Of a stretch of 64,000 nt of DNA, positions 32,792 to 42,861 are shown piece by piece. The translations under genes were made by a program, and so were the position numbers. Position 1 is the stretch's first letter, and every line of letters starts with the position of its first letter. The notes beneath the pieces were generated by a model that saw only the letters and a program-made list of their open reading frames with translations, was not told the origin of the DNA and did not search any database. Origin of the DNA: Streptomyces diastatochromogenes (GTDB lineage Bacteria > Actinomycetota > Actinomycetes > Streptomycetales > Streptomycetaceae); NCBI GenBank assembly GCA_026913215.1, contig JAPTYK010000001.1, positions 6,820,001 to 6,884,000 on the forward strand, in the 5' to 3' direction.

Positions 32792-32795
32792 CCCC

Positions 32796-33558
32796 TCAGG
32801 GCCTGCCCGCCGCGAAGCGGGACGGCGGCGTGCCGAAGGACCGGGTGAACGCCGCCGTGAACGCGGCGGGGAGCCGTACCCGAGGCGGCCGGAGACCTCG
32901 CTGACCGTCGCCGTGCGCAGCAGGGCACGGCCGCGAGGAGCCGGGCGCGGGACCGCCAGACGGCGGGGCTCTCGCCCGTCTCCGCGCGGAACCGCCGGGT
33001 GAACGCCCGCTCGCTCAGCGCGGACCTGGCCGCCCAGTCGGTGTTGGTGACGGCGGCGTCCGGCGCGGCCAGGTACTCCGGCACAGCGCCGCGAGGTCCC
33101 CGGAGGCGGGGAGCGCGACGTGGAACGGAGCGGGAGCGCGCCGCGATCTCGTGCAGCAGCAGCGTCGCGATGGCGCCCTCCCGCCCCGAGAGGGCGTAGT
33201 CAGCTGTGAACTCGACCGCCGCGAGCAGCAGTTCGCGCAGCAGCGGCGGCACGTCCACGACCGTGCAGCGCGCCGGCCACCACGGCACGGCGCCCGGCTC
33301 CACGTACAGGCTGCACGTGCTCACGCCCAGCATCCGGACCCGGTGCGGGGTGGCGGCCGGGATCAGGACGGCCCGCTCCGGCGGGACCGTCCACGTGCCG
33401 TCGGCGGTGTCGACGACCATGACGCCCGTCGCCCCGTAGAGGAACTGCGCCCGCCGGTGCTCGTGCCAGTCCAGGACCCGCCCGGCCGGATAGTCGGTGC
33501 CGATCGGCAGGACCGCCCGGTCGAGGTGGTCGACGTCGTCCAGCGGGATGTTCCTCAC
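32796..33558 (-). CDS. AraC-family transcriptional regulator with cupin sensor (frameshifted)
   Basis: About 254 residues from a GTG start (MRNIPLDDVDHLDRAVLPIG). The N-terminal AraC-type cupin has RVLDWHEHRRAQFLYGATGV and VLIPAATPHRVRML. The C-terminal double helix-turn-helix is ALSERAFTRRFRAETGESPA, then GYGSPAAFTAAFTRSFGTPP once slips near 33095, 32930 and 32870 are corrected, ending SRFAAGRP. An upstream ATG at 33603 is possible, but the added residues look unlike the family. Possible targets are itself or the divergent TSUP permease at 33643; the ligand is unknown. Confidence 0.83.
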
Positions 33559-33642
33559 GGCTCCACCGTAGCGGCCGAGACACGAAGGAAGACGGCCGAC
33601 CATCGCATGCGGGACCCGCCGACGACCTGATGGTCTTGACCC

Positions 33643-34550
33643 ATGGACATGGTGACGCTGATGGCGATCGGTCTCCTCACCGGGGCGACGACCGTCCTGT
33701 TCGGATTCGGCGGCGGGTTCGTGGCCGTCCCGGTCGTGGTGTGGGCGGACTCCGCCTCGGCCCGGCGGCCCTGCCGGTGGCCACCGCCACCTCGGCCCTC
33801 GTCATGCTCGTGAGCGCCGCCTTCGCCACCGCCGTCACCCCCGGCCCGTCCTCCTCGCCCTGCGCGGCAGCGGCGCACTCCTGCCCTGCTCGCCGCGGGC
33901 GCCTGCGCCGGGGCGTACGCCTCCCGCTTCGCCCCGCCCGCCCTGGCCCGCTGGGCGTTCGTCGCGTACATCGCCCTGACCGCCCTCGACCTGCTGCTCC
34001 GGCCCGGCTTCCTGCGCCCGGTAAGCGGCACGGAACCCGTAAGCAGTACGGAACCCGCAAGCGGCACAGAACCCGTAAGTAGCACCGACTCCACGAGCAG
34101 CGCGGAGCCCGCGAGCGGCACGGACCCCGTAAGCAGCGCAGGCCCCGTACCGGCACGGAGCCTGCCGCCACCGCCGGCGCCCCGATCGGCGCGGTCGCCG
34201 CCTTCCTCGGCGTCGGCGGCAGCGTGATGACCGTCCCGCCATGCGCCGGGCCGGTCACCCCATGAAGCTCGCGACCGCCCTCGCGAACCCCTCACCCTCG
34301 CCGTCGCCCTCCCCGCCGTCGTGGTCTCCCTCGCTGCCTCCCCGCCCCGGCCGCCCTCGCGACGGGCCCCGGCACCGGCCTGGTCGGGCTGGTCGACCCG
34401 TACGCGGCGGGCGCCCTGCTCCTCGGCGCCCTGCCCGTCATCGCCGTCCTGCGCCGCCGCCCGCCCCGCATCCCGGACCGGGTCCACGCGTGCGCGTACC
34501 TCGGGCTGCTCGGGGTGGTGGCCCTCGCGATGGGGCTCAGTGCCCCTTGA
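33643..34550 (+). CDS. TSUP/TauE-SafE-family membrane permease with a repeat-expanded loop (frameshifted)
   Basis: Polytopic anion/sulfur-compound permease family. The start MDMVTLMAIGLLTGATTVLF and GFGGGFVAVPVVV match the N-terminal TSUP half. The matching second half begins GAPIGAVAAFLGVGGSVMTV after slips. Between them lies a hydrophilic loop made of seven hexapeptides (S-G/S-T-E-P-V/A), unusual for this family. The protein ends GLLGVVALAMGLSAP. Slips near 33755, 33845, 33893, 34152, 34245, 34287 and 34350. The last 14 bases overlap the convergent MFS gene. The substrate is not assignable. Confidence 0.72.
34024..34149 (+). repeat. 7 x 18-bp in-frame minisatellite
   Basis: Seven consecutive 18-base units close to AGCGGCACGGAACCCGTA encode S-G/S-T/A-E/D-P-V/A hexapeptides inside the TSUP permease. 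The unit length keeps the frame, so copy-number change would lengthen or shorten the loop without disrupting the protein. Confidence 0.9.
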
Positions 34551-35812
34551 GGACGCCGTCCGGCTCCGTGGCCCGCTCCGGTGCCCGGCGCAGCGCGCGG
34601 ACGGCCGGTACGGAGAGCATGACGGCGATCAGGACGAGGCCCATGGCGGAGGAGAAGAGCAGGACGCGGTCGGCGCCCAGGGCGTCGGCGGCCGGGCCGG
34701 AGAGGGCGCGGCCCAGGGGATGACCATGATGGAACCGGCGACGTCGTAGGCGGAGACGCGGCTCATGACGGCGAGGGGGATGTGGGTCTGGACGCTCGTC
34801 GCCCACATGACGCCCCAGAAGGCGAAGCCGCAGCCGGCGACGACGCCGGTGAGGGCGGTGAGGGTGAAGGACCAGCCGAGGGCGGGGGCCAGGGGTTGAG
34901 GGAGAAGAAGAACATGGCGCACGCGCCGGCGACGAGCGGGCGGCGCGGGCGCACCCGCATGCCGAGGAGGCCGCCGACGATCGTGCCGGCGCCGTCGGCG
35001 GAGGCGATCCAGCCGTAGCCGCCGGCGCCGTGCTGCTCGGTCAGCAGGGCCGCGCCGAGCGGCAGGGCCGGGCCGAAGACGAACAGGCCGTAGACCGCCC
35101 AGACGGCGATGACCCCCCACAGCCAGGAACGGGACCGGAACTCGTGCCAGCCGGTGGCGAGGCGCCGCAGCATCGGCTCGTCGCTCTCGTCCCGGGCCGT
35201 GCCGAGCTTCCGCAGCGGCGCCAGGCCGAGCGCGCTGCACGCGTACGCGGCCGCGATGACCACGAAGGACCCGGCGACGTTCCAGTGGGCCACGAGCAGG
35301 CCGGAGACGCCGGGGCCGAGCAGGGTGCAGATCGACTCGGAGACGCGGAGCAGGGCGTTGGCCCGCTGGATGTCCTCGGCGACCCGGGGCACCAGGCTCG
35401 CCAGACCGGGCTGGAACATGGCGGTCGCGGCGCCGCTGAGCGCGAGCAGCGCCATCAGGTGCCACAGCCGCATGTCACCGGCGGCGAGGAGCGCCGCGAG
35501 CGCCAGCATGGCCGCCATCCGCACCACGTCGGCGCCGACCATCATCACCTGCGGGGTGAACCGGTCGGCGAGCACGCCGCCGAACAGCACGAGCAGGACG
35601 ATCGGCGCCATCCACGCGGCCAGCGCGTAGCCCACGCCCGCCGCCCCGTACCCCGCGCCGAGCACGGCGGTCGTGAGCGAGACCATCAGCATGCCGTCGG
35701 CGAGGAGCGAGGTGCTGCGGGCGGCGAAGAACAGCCGGAAGCGGTGCGAACGCCAGGGGCTGGGAAGGGAGTCGGTCTCCCGCTCCACGGTCACGTCATT
35801 GTTCGTCGTCAT
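34537..35812 (-). CDS. MFS exporter of the carrier-protein biosynthetic operon (frameshifted)
   Basis: Twelve-helix major facilitator, last gene of the minus-strand operon. It starts MTTNNDVTVERETDSLPSPW one base after the condensation gene's stop. The MFS motif between helices 2 and 3 reads FGGVLADRFTPQVMMVGADV. The central loop is LRKLGTARDESDEPMLRRLA. Helices 7-12 run through slips near 34890 and 34720 to a terminal LRRAPERATEPDGVLKGH. It is similar to enterobactin/macrolide-type MFS exporters. Coupling to biosynthetic genes suggests it exports the product (inference). Confidence 0.85.
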
Positions 35813-35813
35813 G

Positions 35814-37503
35814 TCACATGCGCCGGTCCCGGCCGGCCCCTTCCGTGAGAATCGGCTGCCGGAGCCACGCACCGGTGCGGTCCGCCTCCGCCGGTGCGTC
35901 CCGCACGATCACGTACTGGCGCGGGGCCAGCACGCCGGGACGGCCCGGGAGGGCCTCCATCAGCGCCGCGTGCGCCCGCTCCGGGTGAACGGCGAGTCGC
36001 CGCAGGCGAGGAAGGCCGTGAGGCCGTCCTCGTCCGGACCCTCCGCCGCGACGTGCACGGGTACGCCTCCCAGCGCCCCGCTCAGGACCTCCGCCACCTC
36101 GGGCGGCGACACCCACGAGCCGTCCACCCGGCGCCAGCGCTCGTCGCGCTCGACCGGCCGGACCCCCGTCACCCCGGTGAGCTCCGCCAGCGGCACGTCC
36201 CCGGTCGCGGCCGCCTCCAGGAGGCGTACGAGACCGGTGAGGAAGCCCTCGGCCTCGTCCGGCGAGAACAGCGCGGGATCGACCCACAGGCCGAGCCGGA
36301 GCACGGGCGCCGTCTCGTGGACGAAGGTCAGCACACGGGCCGGCAGGACCTGCGACGGCCCCCGGGTCAGGTCGAGTTCGGGACCGTCGGAGCCTTCCGC
36401 GGACGGGCCCGTCGGGACCGTGCTGACGTCGTTGAAGACGGCGTCGCGGGTGAAGCGGCTGCCGCGCTCGTACGTGACGGCGTCGATCATCTCCCAGAGG
36501 CGGACCGCGTCGAACTGGCTGTGCCGGTAGGCGTTGAGCGCCGCCCCCACGCCGTGCGCAGGAGCGCGTCGAAGGACGGCACCCGCACGTCGAGGGAGAG
36601 CAGCGCGTCCTGGGACACGGTGTTCACGGAGCGGGCGAGCCGGGGCAGGAACCGGTTGGAGGTCGGCACGGCGGCGACGCAGGAGGACTGGCCGGTGCGG
36701 TGCGCGAGCAGCGCGCACCAGGCCGTCAGGAGCACCGTGGACGGCAGGCCGCCCGTGCGCTCGGCCACGAGGGCGAGCGCACGCGCGCCGCGCGCCGAGC
36801 GGAGCGTCAGCTGCTCCGCCTCGACCTCGGTGCCCACGGCGCCCGGCTCCGCGAACATCGCCTGCGGGCCGGTGCGGATGATCCGCTCCCAGTGCCGCAG
36901 GGACGCCCCGGCCTTGCGCAGCCCGCCCGGGGACGCCTCCTCGGCGGCGAGGTCGAGCGGCGTGAAGGCCGTCACGGCGGGGAGCGGCCGGCCGGCGAGC
37001 AGGGCGAGCCAGTCCTCCTCCAGGACGGAGAGGGCGCTGATGTCCGTCACGGCGTGGCTGGCCGCCAGGGCGACGGACAGCGGCACGCCCTCCACGGCGA
37101 CCAGGGAGATCCGCAGGCCGAAGTCCCGGTCCAGGTGGAAGCGGTCGACGCGGGCCCGGCGGGCCACCTCGTCGGCGTGGCCCTCCGGGGGAAGCTCCTC
37201 GTGGTCGAGGACCCTGACGGTGAACTCTCCCTCCGAGGCGACCACTTGCTCGCGCGGAGCCTCCCCCGGCGCGTGGGGGAAGGTCGTCCGCAGCGCCTCG
37301 TGCCGCACCACCAGGGCGCGCAGCGCGTCGATCGCCGACTCCGTCGTGGTCCCTTCGGGGACGGACCACACGGCGTGGATGTTGATGTGCTCCGGCTCGT
37401 CCCGCAGCATGCAGCGGATCATGTTGGCCTGGCCCATCGTGACGGGGCCCCGGCGCCGCTCGCCGCCCTCGTAGCGGACGGTGACCGCGTACGTCTTCGT
37501 CAT
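35814..37503 (-). CDS. stand-alone condensation-domain protein (frameshifted)
   Basis: NRPS-type condensation (C) domain protein, ~563 residues, not attached to any other module. The start MTKTYAVTVRYEGGERRRGP overlaps the DUF6271 stop by four bases. The chloramphenicol-acetyltransferase-like core has RHEALRTTFP (C2) and, in place of C3 HHxxxDG, ALAASHAVTDISAL: the second, catalytic His and the Asp remain, while the first His is Ser and the Gly is Ile. Later stretches NRFLPRLARSVNTVSQDALL and FNDVSTVPTG match C5/C6 regions. Slips near 36535 and 35985. It probably joins the aminoacyl group on the free carrier protein to an amine or alcohol acceptor. Confidence 0.83.
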
Positions 37504-38802
37504 GCGAGGCCCTTCGGGGAAGCGGCCTCGTTGACGAGGCCCGCCCAGCTGTCGATGAGGACGGCGAACTCCGCCATGTCCTGACGGACTTCGTCGATCA
37601 GCCGCTCGCGCCGGGCGGCCAGGAAGTCCGCCGCCTCGGTGTAGCGGCCGCCGAGCTTGCGGTAGGAGCGGTCGACGACGTCGAGGCGCTCGGTGCTCTC
37701 CGCCCGGTCGAGGCGCGTGCTCTCCCGGACGAGGTCGGCGACGGCGGAGGCGCGGAGCCCGCCCCGGTGTCGAGCAGCGACTCGCCGGCCGCCCTCGTCG
37801 CCGCGTACACGGAGTGGAGGTGCGGGGAGGAGAGCAGGAACTTCGCGAACCTCAGCTGGTAGGCGAGGAAGCCGCTGTCCGAACGCCGTTCCGAGGTGTG
37901 GAAGTTGACGATGTGCCGGTTGTGCAGCACGCCGGGCAGCCGGGCGTCGTGGACCAGGTGGAGGAGGAAGTAGTCGCTGCCGATGGTGTCGGTGGCGGGC
38001 GGCAGCGGCACCCGGCCGTACACCTCGCGGGCGAGGGCGATGTTGCACATGTCGACGCGCGTGGGGCCGACGGTGGTGAGCGTGGTCAGGTCACCGGTGA
38101 AGGCGGCGGTCCCGGCGCCCCGGAACGACTCGGCGATCAGGTTCCCGCGCCAGATCTCCGGATAGCCGTCGGGGACGGACAGGCCGATGACGTCCTCGTA
38201 GACGAGCGGGTCGAGCCGGTGGATCTCCGCGACGTCCACGGACATCTCGCCGACGAAGGAGCCGCCGACCAGGGCCACCGGCCGGTGCGCGGACGCGGGG
38301 TCGAGTCTGCTCCGCGACACGAGCCCCGCCACCTCGGCGGCCGGCCGGCCCAGCGCGGTGAGCTCGTGGTGCAGGGGGAAGACCGGCTCCCCGTCCAGGT
38401 GCTGGTAGCGGCTGTCGGAGTCCCTGCGGTGCGTCGACGCGCAGCCGAGCGCCTCCGCGAACAGGAAGGCGCGGTTGGTGCAGGCGCCGTACGAGACGCG
38501 GGACGGCAGCATCAGGTCGAGCAGCCGCTCCGGCTCGGCGGCGCCGGAGCGGGCGATCACCTCGCGCAGGAAGGACCGCTGCCCGTCCTCGTCGAGGTGG
38601 TGGACGACCACGCCGGGGACGCGGGCAGCGCGGCCACCGCCCGCCGGTGCTCGGCGAGGACCGGGGGAGCGGAGGAGTCCAGGACCAGCAGGTGCACCTC
38701 GACGCCGAACCGCCGGGCGCCGTAAGCGGCTTCCTCCGCGACGGCCCGGATCGTCTCCGGGCAGGAGCGGTGGGTGGGCAGGGTCAGGCAGACACGGCGC
38801 AC
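37500..38802 (-). CDS. DUF6271-like protein, glycosyltransferase-fold candidate (frameshifted)
   Basis: A GTG start (MRRVCLTLPTHRSCPETIRA) with GAGGAGGC upstream; the first 19 bases overlap the dioxygenase 3' end. The opening resembles a nucleotide-sugar-binding Rossmann-like segment (GVEVHLLVLDSSAPPVLAEH), followed by SYGACTNRAFLFAEALGC and SDSRYQHLDGEPVFPLHHEL with DSR/DGE acidic clusters. The C-terminal ~100 residues are helical (LDVVDRSYRKLGGRYTEAAD). I recall this family as DUF6271; its function is unproved, and a GT-A-like transferase is an inference. Slips near 38615 and 37762. Confidence 0.65.
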
Positions 38803-39931
38803 GCCGCCTCCTCGCCCGGCTCCGTGGCCGTGGCCGTCTTCGTGGCGGTGTCCGTGAGCTCGCCCGTGGCCTCGCCCGTGTCCGGGTCCGTCTCCGTGGC
38901 GTGCCAGGAGCTGAGCCCCAGCAGACGGCTCCCGAGTTCGTTCAGGGTGGCCGTGGGGTAGCGCTTGGACTCGTGCAGGACGGGGTCGCCGACCAGGGTG
39001 CGGTTCCAGCGCGGGGTGCGCAGGTGGCGCCAGGACTCGACCCGGGACTTCCGCAGCTTCGCGTGCTCCTCCAGGGCCGGCATCATCGAAAGGTACTGGA
39101 CCGCCCGCACCTGGTCCGCCGAGGTGTTGCGGGCCACGCCGTGGGCGAGGAGGCCGTTCCAGATCAGCAGGTCGCCGGGGTGCAGATCGGGGCGGACGAC
39201 GGGGAACTCGGCGCGGTCCACGGCGGGCCGGATCGGGTCCCGGTCGGCGGGCTGGCCGAGCTTCCACTCCTCGAACCGGCGGAAGAGCTCGGGGCAGCAC
39301 TGGAAGCCGCCGGACTCCGGCTTGGTGTCGTTGAGCGCGATGATCCCCTGCACCCGCTGCGGGGGCACGCCGAGCGTGGTGTCGATGTCCCAGTGCAGGT
39401 CGATGTCGAAGCCCCGGTCGGTGGGCTCGATCAGGGCGCGGTCGCGGTTGCGCACATTGGGCGGGTTGAGGTTGAGCCGGTCCTGGGTGACCCACAGCTC
39501 CTCGCAGTCCCACACGTCCACGAAGGCGTCGTACACCCGCTGGGACTGGCGGCTGTCCCAGAGCAGTTGGTGGTGGTATGCCTCCACGAAGCCGTACACG
39601 TGCAGCTGCTGGTCCAGTTCGGAGCGGAACGGCCGGTCCTCGTACCAGCTGTCCGGCCGGTCGGGGTCGAGGCCCTGGAAGTCCCAGGCGAAGTCGAGCA
39701 GGCGCCGCGCGGCCTCCGCCGGGATCGCCTCGCGGACGACGACGTAGCCGTACGTCTGCCAGTGGGCGAAGTCCTCCTCGGAGAGCACCCGCAGCGGCCG
39801 GGACTTCCGCAGCTCCCGCAGGGTGGTCTGCGCGAGGTACGACTCGCCGTCCGCGCTGAAGTACGGCAGGTCCGACGCCGCCCGGTGGAGACGGGGCGAC
39901 GGGCACGGCGGGGCGGAGTGGGTGTCGTCAT
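38784..39931 (-). CDS. phytanoyl-CoA dioxygenase-family Fe(II)/2-oxoglutarate oxygenase (one frameshift)
   Basis: First gene of the coupled operon. The ATG follows GGAGGAACC; after one missing base near 39893 the protein reads PRLHRAASDLPYFSADGESY and continues to ACAVSA, ~382 residues. The jelly-roll has the iron ligands HWD in GFDIDLHWDIDTTLGV and a distal His in NGLLAHGVARNTS, then QVRAVQYLS with a candidate 2OG-binding Arg. PhyH enzymes hydroxylate or desaturate amino acids, often when carrier-bound. It is therefore a good candidate to oxidise the aminoacyl substrate (inference). Confidence 0.87.
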
Positions 39932-39981
39932 GGTTCCTCCAGAGGCGGTGGCCGGAGGTCAGTCGGCCACGTCGTTCAGAA

Positions 39982-40101
39982 GAATTGGTTTAGACCATCC
40001 CTCCTGTCAAGTGCCGCATCGGTGTGTCGGGTTGCCGGTGCGGGCGACTCGCCGGGGCGAGGGCTTTGGTCTAGACAACCTTCGACGGGCTGGCTTAGGG
40101 T
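39982..40101. promoter_or_regulatory. divergent promoters with two DasR/GntR-like operators
   Basis: TGGTTTAGACCA (39986-39997) and TGGTCTAGACAA (40067-40078) are near-palindromes matching the core TGGTCTAGACCA of DasR-type GntR operators, 81 bp apart. On the minus strand TTGACA (40010-40005) is followed 17-18 bases later by AATTC, and the first box lies between them. On the plus strand TAGACA (40072-40077) and TAGGGT (40096-40101), 18 bases apart, overlap the second box. Each box thus occupies a putative promoter of one arm. Confidence 0.65.
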
Positions 40102-40213
40102 CGCCGTGCGCAGTCCGGCCCCTGATGGAGCGTCAGGCGGCTTCTTCGCCGTGCCGTGGTCGACGAGGACCCCACGCCGTGACTGTTCGCCCACGCCCAG
40201 AGGGAGCGTTTCC

Positions 40214-41071
40214 ATGAGCACACCCGGCATCGCCGTCCTCCCGGACGGCGGCCTGAAGAGCCCCGGTCCCGGCCTGATCACGCTGGACCCGGTCCACACC
40301 GCCCTGCTGCACGGCCTCGACGAGCTGCTCACCGGACTGGCCGCGCGCCTCTCCGCCCCCGAGGTGGTGGGACCGCCGCTGCTCTCCGTCGAAGGCCTCG
40401 CGCGCCTCGACTTCTTCCGCAACTTCCCCCATCTCGGCGTCTCCGCCGGGAGGTTCGCCCCCGAGGCGCTCGACGGCCTCGCCGCCGGAGAGACGCCGGG
40501 CGCACTGCCGCTCCGGCCGACCGGCCACCTCCTGCCCTCCGCCACCTGCTACGGCCTGCTGCTCTCCCTGGAGGGCCGGGACGTCGGCGAGGACGGACTG
40601 CGGCTCTCCGCCGCCGGCCGCTGCTTCCGCAACGAGACCCACTACGACGGACTGCGCCGCCTGTGGGGCTTCCACATGCGCGAGGTCCTCTACCTCGGTA
40701 CCAAGCAGGGCGCCCTCGACCACCTGGAACACGGCGCCGCGTTCATCCAGGAGCTGGCCGGACGCCTCGGTCTGGAGCTCGACCGCGCCGTGGCCGACGA
40801 CCCCTTCTACGACAAGGGCGGCTCCCGCGCCCGGCTCATGGCGCTCGACCCCGTCAAGCACGAGTTCAGCGCCCCCGACGGCACCGCCATCGCCTCCGTG
40901 AACCGGCACCGCAACTTCTTCGGCGAGCGCCTCGACATCCGTGCGGGCTCCGAAGGCCCCGCGTACAGCGCCTGCGTCGCCTTCGGCGTCGAGCGCTGGG
41001 TGCACGCGATGGTCCTCGCCCACGGCACCCCCGAGCGGGCTCTCGACCGGCTGCGCGACGCGCGCGCCTGA
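40214..41071 (+). CDS. amino acid:[carrier protein] ligase (class II aaRS-like)
   Basis: Intact 285-residue homologue of a class II aminoacyl-tRNA synthetase core without a tRNA-binding domain. The ATG (MSTPGIAVLPDGGLKSPGPG) has AGGGAG upstream. Motif 2 is GRCFRNETHYDGLRRLWGFH; the motif 3 arginine is in CVAFGVERWVHAMV. Three positions resemble the Cys-Glu-Cys zinc site of archaeal-type SerRS relatives (SATCYG, FRNE, SACVAFG). Such proteins activate an amino acid and load it on a phosphopantetheine carrier instead of tRNA. The gene for a carrier lies 76 bp downstream, which supports this role. Specificity (small amino acids in known members) cannot be read by eye. Confidence 0.87.
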   Translation: MSTPGIAVLPDGGLKSPGPGLITLDPVHTALLHGLDELLTGLAARLSAPEVVGPPLLSVEGLARLDFFRNFPHLGVSAGRFAPEALDGLAAGETPGALPLRPTGHLLPSATCYGLLLSLEGRDVGEDGLRLSAAGRCFRNETHYDGLRRLWGFHMREVLYLGTKQGALDHLEHGAAFIQELAGRLGLELDRAVADDPFYDKGGSRARLMALDPVKHEFSAPDGTAIASVNRHRNFFGERLDIRAGSEGPAYSACVAFGVERWVHAMVLAHGTPERALDRLRDARA

Positions 41072-41147
41072 CCCCTCCCCCCCCCGCTTTCCCCGACACC
41101 GATACCGACTCCGCACTTCGCACCCCGGCACAGCAAGGAGCGCCCCC

Positions 41148-41378
41148 ATGGACCCCATCGCCGCGTGGCTCCACGAGAAGAACCCCGGTCTCGACGGCCC
41201 GATCGACAGGGACGAGGACCTCATCGAGGCCCGGCTCATCGACTCCATGGACTTCCTGGAGTTCATCGACCTCCTGGAGGAGCTGTCCGGCAGCTCCATC
41301 GACCTCCAGGAGGTCACCATCGACGACTTCCGCACCATCGGGCGCGTCCAGGAGCGCTTCCTGAGTGCCGCTCCGTGA
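41148..41378 (+). CDS. free-standing acyl/aminoacyl carrier protein
   Basis: A 76-residue acidic four-helix carrier, MDPIAAWLHEKNPGLDGPID, preceded by AAGGAG. The phosphopantetheine Ser is Ser33 in ARLIDSMDFLEFIDLLEEL (DSxxF motif). The second half, DLQEVTIDDFRTIGRVQERF, is typical of helix 3-4. As the only carrier in the locus, it should receive the amino acid from the ligase at 40214 and present it to the dioxygenase and condensation protein. Conversion to holo form could be by the PPTase-like gene 22 bp downstream. Confidence 0.92.
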   Translation: MDPIAAWLHEKNPGLDGPIDRDEDLIEARLIDSMDFLEFIDLLEELSGSSIDLQEVTIDDFRTIGRVQERFLSAAP

Positions 41379-41399
41379 CCCGTCGCCCGCGCTGGCGCG

Positions 41400-41997
41400 G
41401 TGGCTACCACCGCGGAGGTCCTGGGCCACCCGGAACTGCACGAGGGCCTGCTCGCGCCCTGGGAGCGGCGGCGCCTCGACCGGATCCGGGTGCCGCGCCG
41501 CCGCGACGACGTGCTGGCCGCCCGCCTCCTCGTCCGGCTGTGCGTCTCCCGGTTCACCGGGCTCCGCCGCGCGCCTGCGGCCCGGACCAGTTCTGCGAGG
41601 GATGCCGGCGGCACGGGCACGGCCGCCCGTACCTGAGCCGCCACCCCGGGCTCGGCGTCAGCCTGAGCCACGCCGACGGTCTGGCGGCGGCGGCCGTCGG
41701 CCCCGGCCCGGTCGGCGTCGACGTGGAGCCCGCCGCGCGCAGACCCGGCCCCCTCCCGTACTGCGCCGGCTCCTGACCGGGGCCGAACTGCGGGAGGCGG
41801 AGGCCGGGCCGGACCCGGAGGCGGCGCTGCTCCGCCTCTGGGTGCGCGGCGAGGCCCGGTTCAAGGCGGGCGGCCGGGAGGGCCTGCGGGTCCGGGAGTG
41901 GACCGACCCCGGACGGGCGGCCGTCGCGGCGTTCGCCGGCACCCGCCCGGTCACGGTCATCGCATGCGGGGACCCAGCGTCCGGACGACCTCGGTGA
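41400..41997 (+). CDS. 4'-phosphopantetheinyl transferase-like protein (frameshifted)
   Basis: Probable Sfp/EntD-type PPTase that would activate the neighbouring carrier. A GTG start (MATTAEVLGHPELHEGLLAP, then WERRRLDRIRVPRRRDDVLA) is chosen because this frame matches family openings. After a slip near 41583 come RPYLSRHPGLGVSLSHADG and GPVGVDVEP (the Mg-binding DVE motif). After another near 41745 comes LLRLWVRGEARFKAGG, a variant of WxxKExxxK with Arg-Gly for Lys-Glu's usual spacing; Glu and the final Lys remain. The 3' end overlaps the convergent DUF3558 gene by 41 bases, so the true stop may be earlier. Confidence 0.68.
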
Positions 41998-42654
41998 GGA
42001 CCTTCTCGGTCCAGTTCCGCTTCGACTGCGGGTACTCGCCGACGCCGTCCGCGGTGGACATGCCGCTCACCTCGAACTGGTACGCGCCCTGGTGGCAGGT
42101 GGGCCCGTCGGAGACGTCCGGCAGGAAGCAGCCGTCGGTGCCGAGCGAGGTGCCGAGGTCCCGGAACTCCTTCTTGTACGCGCCCTCGCCCGCCCGCTTG
42201 CGCGCGTCCGCGAGGTCCTCGGCGTAGTGCCGCCCGACGAGCGCCGGATCGGCGACGGCCGTGAAGGTGACCTTGATGCTGCTGTTGTGCTCGCTCTCGT
42301 ACGCGGACGGCAGGCCGAACTTGAACTCGCAGCCGCCCGCCGGGACGTCACCGGTCGTGCCGGGAGCGGACTCGGACAGCGGGTTGAAGTCGATGATCGT
42401 GACCTTCACCGGGTCCCGCGCGAAGTCGGTCGCCTGCGGAAGGATCGACCGGATCTCCGTGTCGCTCAGCACCTCGCAGGCGTTCGGCCACTGGGCGAGC
42501 GGCAGTGCGCTGTTCGCGGCGGGCCGCGCGTCCAGCTTCGGGCCCGAGGGCTTCGCCGCGCCGAACTCCAGCGGCGGCGGCGCGCTGCCGCACCCCGCGA
42601 GCGCGAGAGCGCGGCCGCGGCCAGGACGAGGCACCACCGGTTGACTCTGGACAC
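41957..42654 (-). CDS. DUF3558-type lipoprotein (one frameshift)
   Basis: Secreted lipoprotein of ~230 residues. A GTG start (MSRVNRWCLVLAAAA) with a purine-rich GGGGGAACG upstream, then after one base restored near 42610 the lipobox LALAGC places the lipid-modified Cys. The mature domain has the DUF3558 features: PNACEVLSDTEIRSILPQAT, two further Cys pairs (GGCEFKFG; DGCFLPDVSDGPTC) and RNWTEKVLTEVVRTLGPRMR. Function unknown; the family is common at the actinobacterial cell surface. It is unrelated to the biosynthetic locus it faces. Confidence 0.82.
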
Positions 42655-42861
42655 GTCACGTTCCCCCGAGGATGAAGACGCCGAATCGAGGGGCCCATTC
42701 TGCCCAGGGGCACGCCCCCGGCCCCCGGCCTTCACCGCATCTCCGCTGTGATCCTGACGACAGGCCCCGCCCCTCCACGCCCCGGACGGCCGAATGCCGC
42801 GACCGGGTCGGGCGAATCCGGTGCTCCGGGCGTGGCACGGCGATCCGGCGGTGGTACGTCG

